From assembly GCF_900659615.1 (NCBI RefSeq), contig NZ_CAACUY010000046.1, positions 1-52,489 on the forward strand: DNA of 52,489 nucleotides, given 5' to 3'. This stretch comes from Actinomadura fibrosa (GTDB taxonomy: Bacteria > Actinomycetota > Actinomycetes > Streptosporangiales > Streptosporangiaceae). The position numbers and the translations under genes are program-made. The notes under the pieces are model-generated. The model searched no databases, was not told the DNA's origin, and worked only from the letters and a program-made list of their open reading frames with translations. This document shows, piece after piece, positions 31,744 to 39,803 of the stretch. Position 1 is the stretch's first letter; every line of letters begins with the position of its first letter.

Positions 31744-32223
31744 CTATGCCGTGTCGTAGACGGTGACGTCGATGCCGGGGTCGACGAGCTCGCTGACGAT
31801 GAGGGGCTCGATGCGGTCCCATCGACCACCGGCCAGGCCCGTACCGATGCGGGGGAGATGGACGGTCGCCTTGAGCTCGATGGCGTGTGCGGCCAGGCGG
31901 TGCAGGCATCGCTGCACCGCCTGGTAACGGATCGGCGGCCCGGAGCTACGGCCGTGCCGGGCGCCGTGCTGGCCGATCATGTTGGCGACCCAGATGTCGC
32001 GCTGGACCTGGACCAGTTGGGTCGCACCGAGCGCGAAGTCGTTGTCCGCACGCTCGCGATGCCAGCGCCGGTAGGCCGCCTCGGGCTCGGGCCAGCGTCG
32101 GGACACCGCCAGAACGAACCCTTTGCCCCATCCGCCGCGGTCATTGCAGACATGCGCGATGATCTTGGGACCCTTGGCCTGCGGAGACGTGGCGTCACCC
32201 TGGACGTAGCGGATCTGCGCCAT
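31744..32223 (-). CDS. Macro-domain protein (ADP-ribose binding)
   Basis: The 159-residue protein is a single macro domain of the phosphatase-like/POA1p type. It has YVQGDATSPQAKGPKIIAHVCNDRGGWGKGFVLAVSRRWPEPE, a middle QVQRDIWVANMIGQHG and the end LPRIGTGLAGGRWDRIEPLI. The residues GDAT, HVCND, GWGKG and RIGTGLAGG match the family that binds or hydrolyses ADP-ribose-1''-phosphate or related ADP-ribose compounds. The ATG at 32223 is used; ATG at 32253 would add ten residues. It is convergent with the RIO kinase and divergent from the aldo/keto reductase. Confidence 0.87.
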   Translation of the reverse strand: MAQIRYVQGDATSPQAKGPKIIAHVCNDRGGWGKGFVLAVSRRWPEPEAAYRRWHRERADNDFALGATQLVQVQRDIWVANMIGQHGARHGRSSGPPIRYQAVQRCLHRLAAHAIELKATVHLPRIGTGLAGGRWDRIEPLIVSELVDPGIDVTVYDTA

Positions 32224-32426
32224 GATCAGCACGATAACCGCGTGTCCGGTCATCCATCAGGCCCGGGAGCGGTGGGGCCGGACGGTGGAGTGGCGCACGG
32301 ACGGTCATGGCGGATTCTGGCTGACCCCGGCCAGAAGACGAGAGAGCTCGGAGTACCGCATCGCCTTCATCGTCGCCACCGACCGTCCCCCTCTCCAGTG
32401 GGCGGGTTACGCACTTTTGGGTGCCT

Positions 32427-32443
32427 ACTTCCCGATAGGTAGT
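32427..32443. promoter_or_regulatory. Putative 17-bp dyad operator
   Basis: ACTTCCCGATAGGTAGT is an imperfect palindrome (ACTnCC-N5-GGnAGT), similar to sites of HxlR or MarR-type regulators. It lies 68 bp before the aldo/keto reductase start in a divergent intergenic region. No HxlR gene is present in the window. Confidence 0.35.
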
Positions 32444-32511
32444 GTCTTCCTCATGCTGATGCAGGGACGCCCCCGGCGCCACCCCTCAACTGCATGACGA
32501 AAGGCAACCTG

Positions 32512-33390
32512 ATGAGCACTCTTCCCGGCGGCACTTGGACTCTGGGCGACCTGACCGTCACCCGGTTCGGCTACGGCGCCATGCAGCTGGCCGGCCCGCA
32601 GGTCATGGGACCACCGGCCGACCGCCAGGGCGCCCTGGCCGTCCTGCGTGAAGCGGTCGACCTGGGCATCACCCACATCGACACCAGCGACGCCTACGGG
32701 CCGCGGGTCACCAACGAATTGATCCGCCAGGCCCTGCACCCCTATCCCGAGTCACTGCACATCGTGACCAAGGTGGGCGCGACCCGCGACCCCCAGGGCG
32801 GCTGGCCCCCGGCCCGGCGACCTGAGGAGCTGCGCCGCCAGGTCCATGACAACCTCACCTCTCTCGGGCTGGACGTTCTCGACCTGGTCAACCTCCGGCT
32901 CGGCGACGCCGCAGGCCCGCAGCCCGGCTCGCTCGCCGAGGCGTTCGAGACGCTCGTCGAACTGCAGCAGGAGGGCCTGATCCGCCACCTGGGGGTCAGC
33001 AACGCCACCGAAGAGCAGGTCGCCCAGGCGCGGAGCATCGCGCCGATCGTGTGCGTGCAGAACATGTACAACCTCGCCCACCGCCACGACGACGAGCTCA
33101 TCGACCGGCTCGCCGCCGACGGCATCGCCTACGTGCCCTTCTTCCCCCTCGGCGGGTTCACCCCGCTGCAATCCTCGGCGCTCTCAGCGGTGGCCGCCCG
33201 CCTGGAGGCCACGCCGATGTCCGTCGCACTGGCCTGGCTGCTGCAACGATCGCCGAACATCCTGCTCATCCCCGGCACGTCGTCCACGGCACACCTGCAC
33301 GAGAACATCACCGGCGCAGGACTCACCCTCTCCGACGAGGACCTGAAGAAGCTGGACGACATCGGGCTCGGCGCAACCGCCACCAACTGA
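32512..33390 (+). CDS. Aldo/keto reductase
   Basis: The 292-residue enzyme is a full TIM-barrel aldo/keto reductase. It has the family patterns RFGYGAMQLAG, VDLGITHIDTSDAYGPRVTNE (catalytic Asp and Tyr), IVTKVG, the usual HxD replaced by VNLRLGD, LGVSNATEEQV, CVQNMYNLA and IPGTSSTAHLHENITGAG. The substitution of the usual histidine at the active site (RLGD) is a change to note, though it occurs in some actinobacterial members. It reduces carbonyls with NADPH; the substrate is unknown. The ATG at 32512 has GAAAGG upstream and is preferred over 32494. Confidence 0.88.
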   Translation: MSTLPGGTWTLGDLTVTRFGYGAMQLAGPQVMGPPADRQGALAVLREAVDLGITHIDTSDAYGPRVTNELIRQALHPYPESLHIVTKVGATRDPQGGWPPARRPEELRRQVHDNLTSLGLDVLDLVNLRLGDAAGPQPGSLAEAFETLVELQQEGLIRHLGVSNATEEQVAQARSIAPIVCVQNMYNLAHRHDDELIDRLAADGIAYVPFFPLGGFTPLQSSALSAVAARLEATPMSVALAWLLQRSPNILLIPGTSSTAHLHENITGAGLTLSDEDLKKLDDIGLGATATN

Positions 33391-33495
33391 GCCGGACCAT
33401 CGTGCGGTGGGTGTTCCAAGACCGGAACACCCACCGCCCGGGCCGACCCCCCAAGCCAACGTGCTCGTAGGAGTGCTCCACACCCTCGGCTCAAA

Positions 33496-33554
33496 CTTAA
33501 GCCTCCACTTGACTATTCCAATCCGGCGCCTAAAGTTAAGTACATGCTTAAGCG
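33496..33554. promoter_or_regulatory. ArsR promoter and likely autoregulatory TTAAG sites
   Basis: TTGACT at 33509-33514 and TAAAGT at 33531-33536 are separated by 16 bases; transcription would begin at or next to the ATG 33544, giving a leaderless transcript. TTAAG-containing motifs lie at 33496-33501 (CTTAAG), 33535-33540 (GTTAAG) and 33547-33554 (GCTTAAGC), overlapping the promoter and gene start. Such placement suits ArsR autorepression. Confidence 0.5.
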
Positions 33555-33885
33555 TCAGGAGGAGGCGGACCGGGTGTTCCACGCGCTCGCGGACGCCAAC
33601 CGGCGGGCGGTGATCGAGCGCCTGACCCGCGGCCCGGCCACCGTGTCCGAGCTGGCGGCCCAGCTCGGAGTGACCGTCGCCGCCACCGTCCAGCACCTCC
33701 GGGTGCTCCAGGACAGCGAGCTGGTGCGGACGGAGAAGGTCGGGCGGGTCCGCACCTGCCAGATCGATCCGGCCGGCCTCCGCAACGCCGAGGCGTGGTT
33801 GCGGCGCCAGCGCACGGCGTGGGAGCACCGCCTGGACCGCCTCGGCGCGGTCCTCGACGACCAGGCGAAGGAGCCAGGATCATGA
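33544..33885 (+). CDS. ArsR-family transcriptional regulator
   Basis: The 113-residue protein is a compact winged-helix repressor (VFHALADANRRAVIERLTRGPATVSELAAQLGVTVAATVQHLRVLQDSELVRTEKVGRVRTCQIDPAGL). It lacks the Cys metal site of ArsR/SmtB sensors. It is of the type that pairs with SRPBCC/AHSA1 proteins, and the next gene is exactly that (ATGA overlap). It likely represses the two-gene unit through the TTAAG motifs. Confidence 0.9.
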   Translation: MLKRQEEADRVFHALADANRRAVIERLTRGPATVSELAAQLGVTVAATVQHLRVLQDSELVRTEKVGRVRTCQIDPAGLRNAEAWLRRQRTAWEHRLDRLGAVLDDQAKEPGS

Positions 33886-34325
33886 CCGACCACTCGGTGA
33901 AGCACAGCACGTTCACGCTGGAGCGGACCTACGCCGCCTCGCCCGCCGCGGTCTTCGCGGCCTGGTCCGATCGCGACACCAAGGCGAAGTGGTACGCGCC
34001 CGAGGACGGCCGTTACGCACTGGACTTCCGGGTCGGCGGCACCGAGGCCGTGCACGGCGGTGACGGAGCAGACCTCGTCGCCAGGAGCGAGTACCACGAC
34101 ATCGTCACCAACGAGCGCATCGTCTACACCACGGCCCTGTTCACCGGCGAGGTCCTGTCAACGGTGTCACTGACCACGGTGCAGTTCGCTCGCGATGGCG
34201 ACGGGACCCACCTGGTCCTCACCGAACAGGACACCTTCCTGGACGACCAGGAACAGCCTGAGTGGCGCGAGCAGGGAACCGGCGACTGGCTGGACGCCCT
34301 CGGCCGCCAGGTCGGCCGGCGATGA
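33882..34325 (+). CDS. SRPBCC/AHSA1 family protein
   Basis: The 147-residue protein has the AHSA1-type SRPBCC fold: FTLERTYAASPAAVFAAWSDRDTKAKWYAP, a middle MVGG-like YALDFRVGGTEAVH, VYTTALFTGEVLSTVSLTTVQF, THLVLTEQDTFLDDQEQPEWREQGTGDWLDALGRQV. Such proteins bind small hydrophobic ligands. It overlaps the ArsR stop and the next small ORF. Its ligand is unknown; the pair is common in actinobacteria. Confidence 0.88.
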   Translation: MTDHSVKHSTFTLERTYAASPAAVFAAWSDRDTKAKWYAPEDGRYALDFRVGGTEAVHGGDGADLVARSEYHDIVTNERIVYTTALFTGEVLSTVSLTTVQFARDGDGTHLVLTEQDTFLDDQEQPEWREQGTGDWLDALGRQVGRR

Positions 34326-34519
34326 CGGCCGACAGCGACCGGGGAATCCGCGAACTGCTGGAGACCCACACCCAGGCACTCCGCCGCCGGGACGCCGCCA
34401 CCGCTGCCGCCGCCTACGACGACGACCTCGTCCTGTACGACGCGGTCGGCCCGTTCGCCCCTGGCTTCTCGCCGCCACCCGCCGGGCACGGGACGGCTTC
34501 GTACCAGCGACTACTCTGA
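34322..34519 (+). pseudogene. Truncated SnoaL/NTF2-like protein
   Basis: A 65-residue ORF overlaps the SRPBCC stop (ATGA). It begins like SnoaL-type proteins (DSDRGIRELLETHTQALRRRDAATAAAAYDDDLVLYDAVGPFAP) but stops after PPAGHGTASYQRLL, far short of the family's 110-140 residues. The second half of the barrel is absent and the next gene begins 52 nt later. It is probably the remnant of a third gene in the ArsR operon, broken by a deletion that brought in the terpene synthase. Confidence 0.6.
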
Positions 34520-34570
34520 CCCTTCGAGTCGGCACGTGTACCGATCGTTACCAGTGAGCATGAAGCCGGT

Positions 34571-35698
34571 ATGGACGCCCCCGTGCGACACCCCGCCTTC
34601 CACATGCCGTTCGCCGCACGCACCAACCCTCATCTGGAGCAAGCGCGCCAGCACGTGAAGCAGTGGGCCCACCGGGTCGGGCTGCTCGCCCCCGAGTACA
34701 CCACCGCTTGGCCGGAGCGGTGGAGCGAGCGCAAGTTCGACGAGGCGGATTTCCCGTTGTGGACGGCGATGACGCACCCCGACGCCGGAGCCGATGAGCT
34801 GAACCTGGTCACCGACTGGCACGTGGCCCTGTGGTTCGTCGACGACCTGTTCCTTCCGCTGTTCAGGCAGCACAACGACCACAGGACCGCCCGCCGTCAG
34901 GTGAGAAGACTGCTGCAATTCCTGCCCGTCGACGCCCTGCCCCGGCCGCACCTGGTACCCCGGAACCCAGTGGAGCGGGCGTTCGCCGACCTATGGCCCA
35001 AGACCGCGCCGACAATGACACCTGGCTGGCGGATGCGGTTCCGGGGCGACATCGACCGCTTCCTCCACGGCGTGCTGTGGGAACTCGACCACATCGAGCA
35101 GGAAGGCCGACCAGGAACAGCCGTGCGCAAGGGAATCGTCGACCCGATCGAGTTCGTCCATGTCCGCCGGGAGTTCGGCGGGCTGCCCATGACCAGCACC
35201 CTGATGGAGCACGGCCTGGGCGAAATCCCAGACGGGATCCACCGCCTGCGTCCCTTTCAAAGCGCCCTGCACGCTTTCGCCGACATCATCAGCCTCCACA
35301 ACGACATCGTTTCCTACGACCGTGAGGTCGCCGAGGGAACCGTCGACAACAACGGCGTCGAGGTACTACGCAAAGCTCTGAACTGCGACCGGCAGCGGGC
35401 GGTCGACCTGCTGAACGCCCAACTCACCGCCCGCGTCAACACGCTGCAACACACCGTCGACACCGAGATGCCCCGCGCCTTGGAAGCCGAAGACCTGCCC
35501 GGCCCCCTGCCCCCGTGGATCGCCGCGTACCTTGAGGCGCTCAAAACCGCCACCGCCGGTTCCTACGCGTGGCACACCCAGACCGGCCGTTTCCGGAAAC
35601 CACCGCTCCGTGCCCGCATCCCGCAGGGCCCCACCGGCCTAGGCACCTCCGCCGCCCACCCCACCAGGCCAGCCACCGCGACCCGCCCAGGCCACTGA
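34571..35698 (+). CDS. Class I terpene synthase, germacradienol-synthase-like
   Basis: The 375-residue protein resembles the N-terminal domain of germacradienol/geosmin synthase, starting FHMPFAARTNPHLEQARQHVKQWAHRVGLL. It carries the aspartate-rich metal motif DDLFLPLF (D91, D92) and the NSE triad NDIVSYDRE (N244, S248, E252). The end, after about residue 340, is Pro/Thr-rich. It lacks the second domain of geosmin synthase. It should convert farnesyl diphosphate (or a related diphosphate) to a cyclic sesquiterpene. It stands alone, without P450 or prenyltransferase genes, so the product is uncertain. Confidence 0.85.
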   Translation: MDAPVRHPAFHMPFAARTNPHLEQARQHVKQWAHRVGLLAPEYTTAWPERWSERKFDEADFPLWTAMTHPDAGADELNLVTDWHVALWFVDDLFLPLFRQHNDHRTARRQVRRLLQFLPVDALPRPHLVPRNPVERAFADLWPKTAPTMTPGWRMRFRGDIDRFLHGVLWELDHIEQEGRPGTAVRKGIVDPIEFVHVRREFGGLPMTSTLMEHGLGEIPDGIHRLRPFQSALHAFADIISLHNDIVSYDREVAEGTVDNNGVEVLRKALNCDRQRAVDLLNAQLTARVNTLQHTVDTEMPRALEAEDLPGPLPPWIAAYLEALKTATAGSYAWHTQTGRFRKPPLRARIPQGPTGLGTSAAHPTRPATATRPGH

Positions 35699-35854
35699 CC
35701 GAGCCCTCCAGGCTGCATGCCTACGTCGCGCTCAGCCTGCTGACCAGCACCCGCACCGACAGGAAGCTGCCCACTCAGGCCGCCGAGGCTCTGCGCAGGC
35801 ATCACGCGCCAGGCCGGGCAGAAGCTCAGGATCGGTACGGCGTGGCAGACCAAC

Positions 35855-36415
35855 TCACTCGCAGGCGATGCCATCGCCGTCACGGTCTAGGTCGTAGATG
35901 TCCGATCCGATGACGCGGACGGGACCTGTGACATAGCCGGGACCGTCGCCACTGCCGCCCGCGCAATCGACATCGCTCGTGATCGGCACACAGGCACCGC
36001 TGTAGTTCGGGTCGCACTGCCGCGTCGGCTTCGTGCCGACGGCGACGATCTGAGTGACCGGCGCCTTGCTGACCACTCTCCGTAGCAGTTTCCTCCTGGT
36101 CTCCACGCCGTCCGTGATGGTGACTCGATAGGTAAGCGTTCTCACGCCCGCGACGCCACGAATTCTCACCTTGGACTTGCCTTTGGCGAGTACAGGGTCC
36201 TTCACACTCTTGGTCTTGTAGGGGATCGCTTGGGTCATGGTGACTGTGCGGATCTTGACCGTCGGCGTTGAGGAAGGTGTGGGTGACGATCTGCCTGGAG
36301 GAGCGGATGACACACCTTTGGCGTCAGTCGTCGCGGGTGTTGTGGTCGATCCACACCCCGTGCTGGACGTGAGAAGAAGAGCGGTGACGGCTATGGCCGT
36401 GCCCGAGCGTCTCAT
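35855..36415 (-). CDS. Lipoprotein with G5-like and excalibur domains
   Basis: A 186-residue exported lipoprotein. It has a lipobox (ALLLTSSTGCGS), a Ser/Thr/Pro-rich linker, a G5-like domain (about 60-120: VTMTQAIPYKTKSVKDPVLAKGKSKVRIRGVAGVRTLTYRVTITDGVE) and a C-terminal excalibur calcium-binding motif (DIYDLDRDGDGIACE, with the DxDxDGxxCE pattern). G5 and excalibur parts are typical of cell-wall or peptidoglycan-associated proteins. The ATG at 36415 follows AAGGGGG. It is a single gene; the exact function is unknown. Confidence 0.82.
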   Translation of the reverse strand: MRRSGTAIAVTALLLTSSTGCGSTTTPATTDAKGVSSAPPGRSSPTPSSTPTVKIRTVTMTQAIPYKTKSVKDPVLAKGKSKVRIRGVAGVRTLTYRVTITDGVETRRKLLRRVVSKAPVTQIVAVGTKPTRQCDPNYSGACVPITSDVDCAGGSGDGPGYVTGPVRVIGSDIYDLDRDGDGIACE

Positions 36416-36560
36416 GAAGCCCCCTTCGACAGGAGAATCCTGCACTCGGCGGCCCTGGGCCGACAGGGACCAGAGTCCCGTGAGCGCGCCTCATCACCTT
36501 CTACTCGGAGGAGGGGGCGTAGAAGGGCGGGTTTGGAGACGGTGTCAATGGTCGGTGCAT

Positions 36561-37194
36561 TTAGCGCGCTTCGGCGGCTAGGCGGAGCGCCAGCCCGATC
36601 AACACCGTACCGGCGAGGTACTCCATGCGGCGCCTTATCGCGGCCCGCTGGAAGAAGCGGTGCGCCCACGTGATCAAGAAGACGATCACGACGTACCATG
36701 CCAGGTCGATCAGCGTCGAGATGAGCGCCAACAGCAGCAGGACCGCCGGCACCGGGGCGCCCGCCGGGACGAACTGCGGCAGGAACGAGATCGCGAACAC
36801 GGCGGCCTTCGGGTTCGCGAGGTTGGTCAGCAGGCCCAGCCGATAGCCCCGCCACCACGACGGCCCCGGTTCCTCGGCCGCCTCACCGGAGCCCGGCCCG
36901 GCGAATGAGCCGAGGCGAGCCTGCCGAACCATCCTGGCGCCGAGGCACACCAGGACGACCGCACCGGCGATGCGCACCACGTCATATGCCAGCCGCGATG
37001 CCAGCAGCATCGCCGAAAGGCCGAGTGCGGCGGTCACCGACCACAGCAGCCACCCGGTCTCGTTGCCGAGCACGGCGGCGGTTCCCGCGGACCGTCCGAA
37101 GCGCACCGTGGCGCATGATCACCATGGTGGTGGGGCCGGGTGCCATAGAGATCAGCAGCGACGCCACCGCGAAGGCGGCCAAACCGTCCGTCAT
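36561..37194 (-). pseudogene. LysE-family exporter, frameshifted
   Basis: The gene reads as a LysE/RhtB amino-acid exporter in two frames. The start (ATG 37194 with GGAGGG upstream) gives MTDGLAAFAVASLLISMAPG and PTTMVIMRHG. The second frame, entered near 37106, continues RFGRSAGTAAVLGNETGWLLW, then LGLLTNLANPKAAVFAISFLPQF and ends LIGLALRLAAEAR. The total span is 634 nt, one base more than a multiple of three. Either a mutation has inactivated the gene or a sequencing error lies near 37100-37112. The full-length protein would be about 210 residues with six helices. It is divergent from the IclR gene. Confidence 0.72.
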
Positions 37195-37512
37195 GCGCCC
37201 TCCTCGACCGACGGCGAGCGCCCTGGGAAGGCGGTGCGCTCCACCAGTGCCCATCGCCCGGATCACCGGAACCCGCGAATCGAAGCTATTCGCAGGTGTC
37301 CTGATCGGCCAAGGCCCCCGGAGAAGAGTCCGCTCGGTTCGAGGAGGGCGTGGAATCCTGGACGGACGAGACTCGCTAGGTAAGCCGCTCGCCGGGTATC
37401 GGCCACGTTCGGCTAACGTGCGAAAGATGACGTGTCCGCCGCCCAGAAATCGGTGTGACGTGCGCGGGTCGATAAAGGGCGGCATGCCTGGGGTGAGCAG
37501 GAGCGCGAGAGC
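37195..37512. other. Divergent intergenic region, 318 bp
   Basis: This stretch lies between the LysE-type gene and the IclR gene. I see no ORF with a ribosome-binding site and no strong hairpin. It presumably holds divergent promoters, but no clear -10/-35 pair stands out. Confidence 0.4.
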
Positions 37513-38280
37513 ATGACCAGGAGGGGGCATCCCACTGGCCCTAGTGGGCCGGTGGTCGGACGTGCCCTGCGGCTGCTGGACGCGTTCAGTGCCGAGCGGC
37601 CCGAGTTGACTCTGAGTGACATCGCCCGCCGAGCGGACGTGCCGCTGGCCACCACGCATCGCTTGCTGAACGAGCTGCGTGCCTGGGGGGCCGTCGAGCG
37701 CGGCGAGGACGGCCTGTACCGCATCGGGCTGAGGCTGTGGGAGCTGGGCACGCTCGCCCCTCGCGGTCAGGGCCTGCGAGAACGCGCCCTGCCCTTCCTT
37801 GAGGACCTGTCCCAGATCACCCGGGAGAACGTGCAACTGGCCGTCCGGGAGGGCACGAAGGTCGTCTTCATCGAACGGATCGCCGGCTCCGGTGCCGTCC
37901 CCGTCCTGACCCGGGTGGGCGGGCGGTTCGCGCTCACCGCGACCGGGGTCGGCCTGGTCCTGCTCGCCCACGCTCCCACCGAAGTGCAGGACGAAGTCCT
38001 CAGCGGCCCGATCGAGCGCTATACCAGCCGGACCGTGACCGATCCCGTCCGGCTCCGCCGCATGCTGGCCGACGTTCGTACCAGCGGCTACTCCATCAGC
38101 GACCGCCAGGTGACGCTCGACGCCTGTTCCGTGGGCGCCGCCATCCACGACCGGCGCGGGCAGGTGGTGGCGGCGGTCTCACTGGTCGTCCGGCATGGCA
38201 GTGCCTCGCCCCATGCCTTGGGCCTGCTGGTGCGCACGAGCGCCCGCTCGATCTCCCGGGCCCTGGCCGGTCCGGTCTGA
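37513..38280 (+). CDS. IclR-family transcriptional regulator
   Basis: The 255-residue regulator has the IclR winged helix (GRALRLLDAFSAERPELTLSDIARRADVPLATTHRLLNELRAWGAVER) and a GAF-like effector domain (VQLAVREGTKVVFIERIAGSGAVPVLTRVGGRFALTATGVGLVLLAHAP, and SISDRQVTLDACSVGAAIHDRRGQVVAAVSLV). The ATG at 37513 has CAGGAG upstream. It is followed 228 bp later by the Rieske oxygenase operon, which it probably controls. IclR regulators commonly sense aromatic acids such as vanillate or protocatechuate. Confidence 0.9.
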   Translation: MTRRGHPTGPSGPVVGRALRLLDAFSAERPELTLSDIARRADVPLATTHRLLNELRAWGAVERGEDGLYRIGLRLWELGTLAPRGQGLRERALPFLEDLSQITRENVQLAVREGTKVVFIERIAGSGAVPVLTRVGGRFALTATGVGLVLLAHAPTEVQDEVLSGPIERYTSRTVTDPVRLRRMLADVRTSGYSISDRQVTLDACSVGAAIHDRRGQVVAAVSLVVRHGSASPHALGLLVRTSARSISRALAGPV

Positions 38281-38295
38281 CCGGCCGGCGAATCT

Positions 38296-38312
38296 CTTCC
38301 ATTTTCCGGAAG
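38296..38312. promoter_or_regulatory. Candidate IclR operator
   Basis: CTTCC at 38296-38300 and GGAAG at 38308-38312 form an inverted repeat around TTTTCCC-like sequence, resembling the TTCC-GGAA type of IclR binding site. It lies between the IclR gene and the Rieske operon, 15 bp after the IclR stop. Confidence 0.35.
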
Positions 38313-38508
38313 GCGGGCTCGGCTCGGACGGCATGTCCAGCCACTCTGTGACTCACGGCACAACACAGCCTGACGAGAAACTGCTCCTCGCGTTCGAGAG
38401 CACGACCGCATGTCGGCGCCGCTCGCGCCCTTCCCGGTCGGTCGTGCGCCTCTCCGGCAGAGCCGGACGCGTGGAGCCCGTCCAGGCGAACCCGAGGAGG
38501 CGATCCTG

Positions 38509-39564
38509 ATGATCGGCATTCCGCGCGACCAGTGGTATGTCGCCGCGTACAGCTCTGAGATCGGCCAGGAGTTGTTCTCCCGAACGATCTGCTCAGAGCC
38601 GATCCTGTTCTGGCGCACCCGGAGCGGACAGGTGACCGCGGTGTCCGACCGATGCGTGCACCGCCGCTTTCCGCTCTCGCAGAGCCCTTCCCGGCTGGTG
38701 GACGACCAGGTGGTCTGCGGATACCACGGCTTCACCTACGGACCCGACGGCAAATGCACCGCGGTCCCTGGACAGACCCGCATTCCGCGTACCGCCCGCC
38801 TTCAGCCGTATCCGCTGGTCGAGCAGGACTCCCTGGTGTGGGTGTTCATCGGAGATCCGGCCAAGGCCGACGCGGCGTCCATTCCGCGCGCCCCCTACCT
38901 GGACTCGCCCGGCTACACGACCGTGGCCGGGATGGAGCCGCTCAAGGCACGGTTCTCACTACTGGTCGACAACCTGCTCGATCTCAGCCACGAGACCTAT
39001 CTGCACGGTGGGTACATCGGCACGCCCGAGGTCGCGGCCACACCGATCACCACCGAAGTCGACGAGGACGCCGGCGTCGTTCATGTGTCGCGCCACATGG
39101 ACGACGCCGAGTGCCCGCCCTTCTACGCCAAGTCCACTGGACTGCAAGGCCGCATCTCACGCTGGCAGGACATCGAGTACACCCCTCCCTGCCTGTACAA
39201 GCTGCACAGCCGCATCGCTCCGGTCGGGTCCGTCCCGAATCCGGACGGCAGCGACCCGGACGCCTTCCACGTCGAGGTCGTCTACGCCATCACGCCCGAG
39301 ACCGAGCACTCCACCCATGACTTCTGGGCGGTGGCCCGGGACTTCGCGCTCGACGACCAGGAGGTCTCGGACTTCCTCGCGGAGAACAACAGGACCGTCG
39401 TGCTGCAGGACGTGACGGCCCTTGAAATCCTCGAACGAGTCGTCGCGACCGAACCCGAGGGCTACCAGGAACTGTCGATCAACATCGACACCGGCGGGCT
39501 CGCCGCACGCCGGATGCTCAAGCGCATCGGTGCCCAGCAGCAGTCCGTCCCGGCCCGCTCATGA
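38509..39564 (+). CDS. Rieske aromatic oxygenase, VanA type
   Basis: The 351-residue oxygenase has the Rieske cluster ligands C49 and H51 (RCVHRR) and C70 and H73 (CGYHGF). The mononuclear iron site lies in DNLLDLSHETYLHGG (H161 and H166, with nearby Asp). Length and order match vanillate O-demethylase oxygenase and related ring-hydroxylating or demethylating enzymes. The ATG at 38509 is supported by GAGGAGG upstream. Electrons should come from the VanB-type reductase at 39800. The substrate is probably a methoxylated or other substituted benzoate, which is inference. Confidence 0.9.
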   Translation: MIGIPRDQWYVAAYSSEIGQELFSRTICSEPILFWRTRSGQVTAVSDRCVHRRFPLSQSPSRLVDDQVVCGYHGFTYGPDGKCTAVPGQTRIPRTARLQPYPLVEQDSLVWVFIGDPAKADAASIPRAPYLDSPGYTTVAGMEPLKARFSLLVDNLLDLSHETYLHGGYIGTPEVAATPITTEVDEDAGVVHVSRHMDDAECPPFYAKSTGLQGRISRWQDIEYTPPCLYKLHSRIAPVGSVPNPDGSDPDAFHVEVVYAITPETEHSTHDFWAVARDFALDDQEVSDFLAENNRTVVLQDVTALEILERVVATEPEGYQELSINIDTGGLAARRMLKRIGAQQQSVPARS

Positions 39565-39803
39565 GCGGCGTCCCCGCCCGGCGGTCGATGCTTTCCGGTG
39601 ACCGCGTCAACCGCATCCACTGGATCCCGGGAACCGACCAGCTCCGTGCCGTTTGCCACTGTTCGGCGGAGCGCGACTTCGAGGACCCGGTCCAGCTCTG
39701 GGAATGGCTGCTGTCCCATCCCGATGGGCACGACACGCCACCGCCCACGGTCCGCGATGTGGCTCCGTCCTCCGACCGCCGACAGGAGGTGACCATTCCA
39801 TGA
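39561..39803 (+). CDS. Small Cys/His protein coupled between VanA and VanB
   Basis: An 80-residue protein with starts and stops overlapping both neighbours (ATGA on each side), so its frame is maintained by the operon. The core is RIHWIPGTDQLRAVCHCSAERDFEDPVQLWEWLLSHPDGH, with a CHC motif and several tryptophans. The ends look disordered. It lacks known domains. Its position suggests it belongs to the oxygenase system, perhaps as a third, small subunit or an assembly or specificity factor for the Rieske complex. Confidence 0.75.
   Translation: MSGVPARRSMLSGDRVNRIHWIPGTDQLRAVCHCSAERDFEDPVQLWEWLLSHPDGHDTPPPTVRDVAPSSDRRQEVTIP

Noticed and set aside
32222..32497. 91-residue ORF before the aldo/keto reductase
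   Set aside because: It starts in the macro-domain gene's start region, lacks a ribosome-binding site and covers the dyad operator; no family resemblance.
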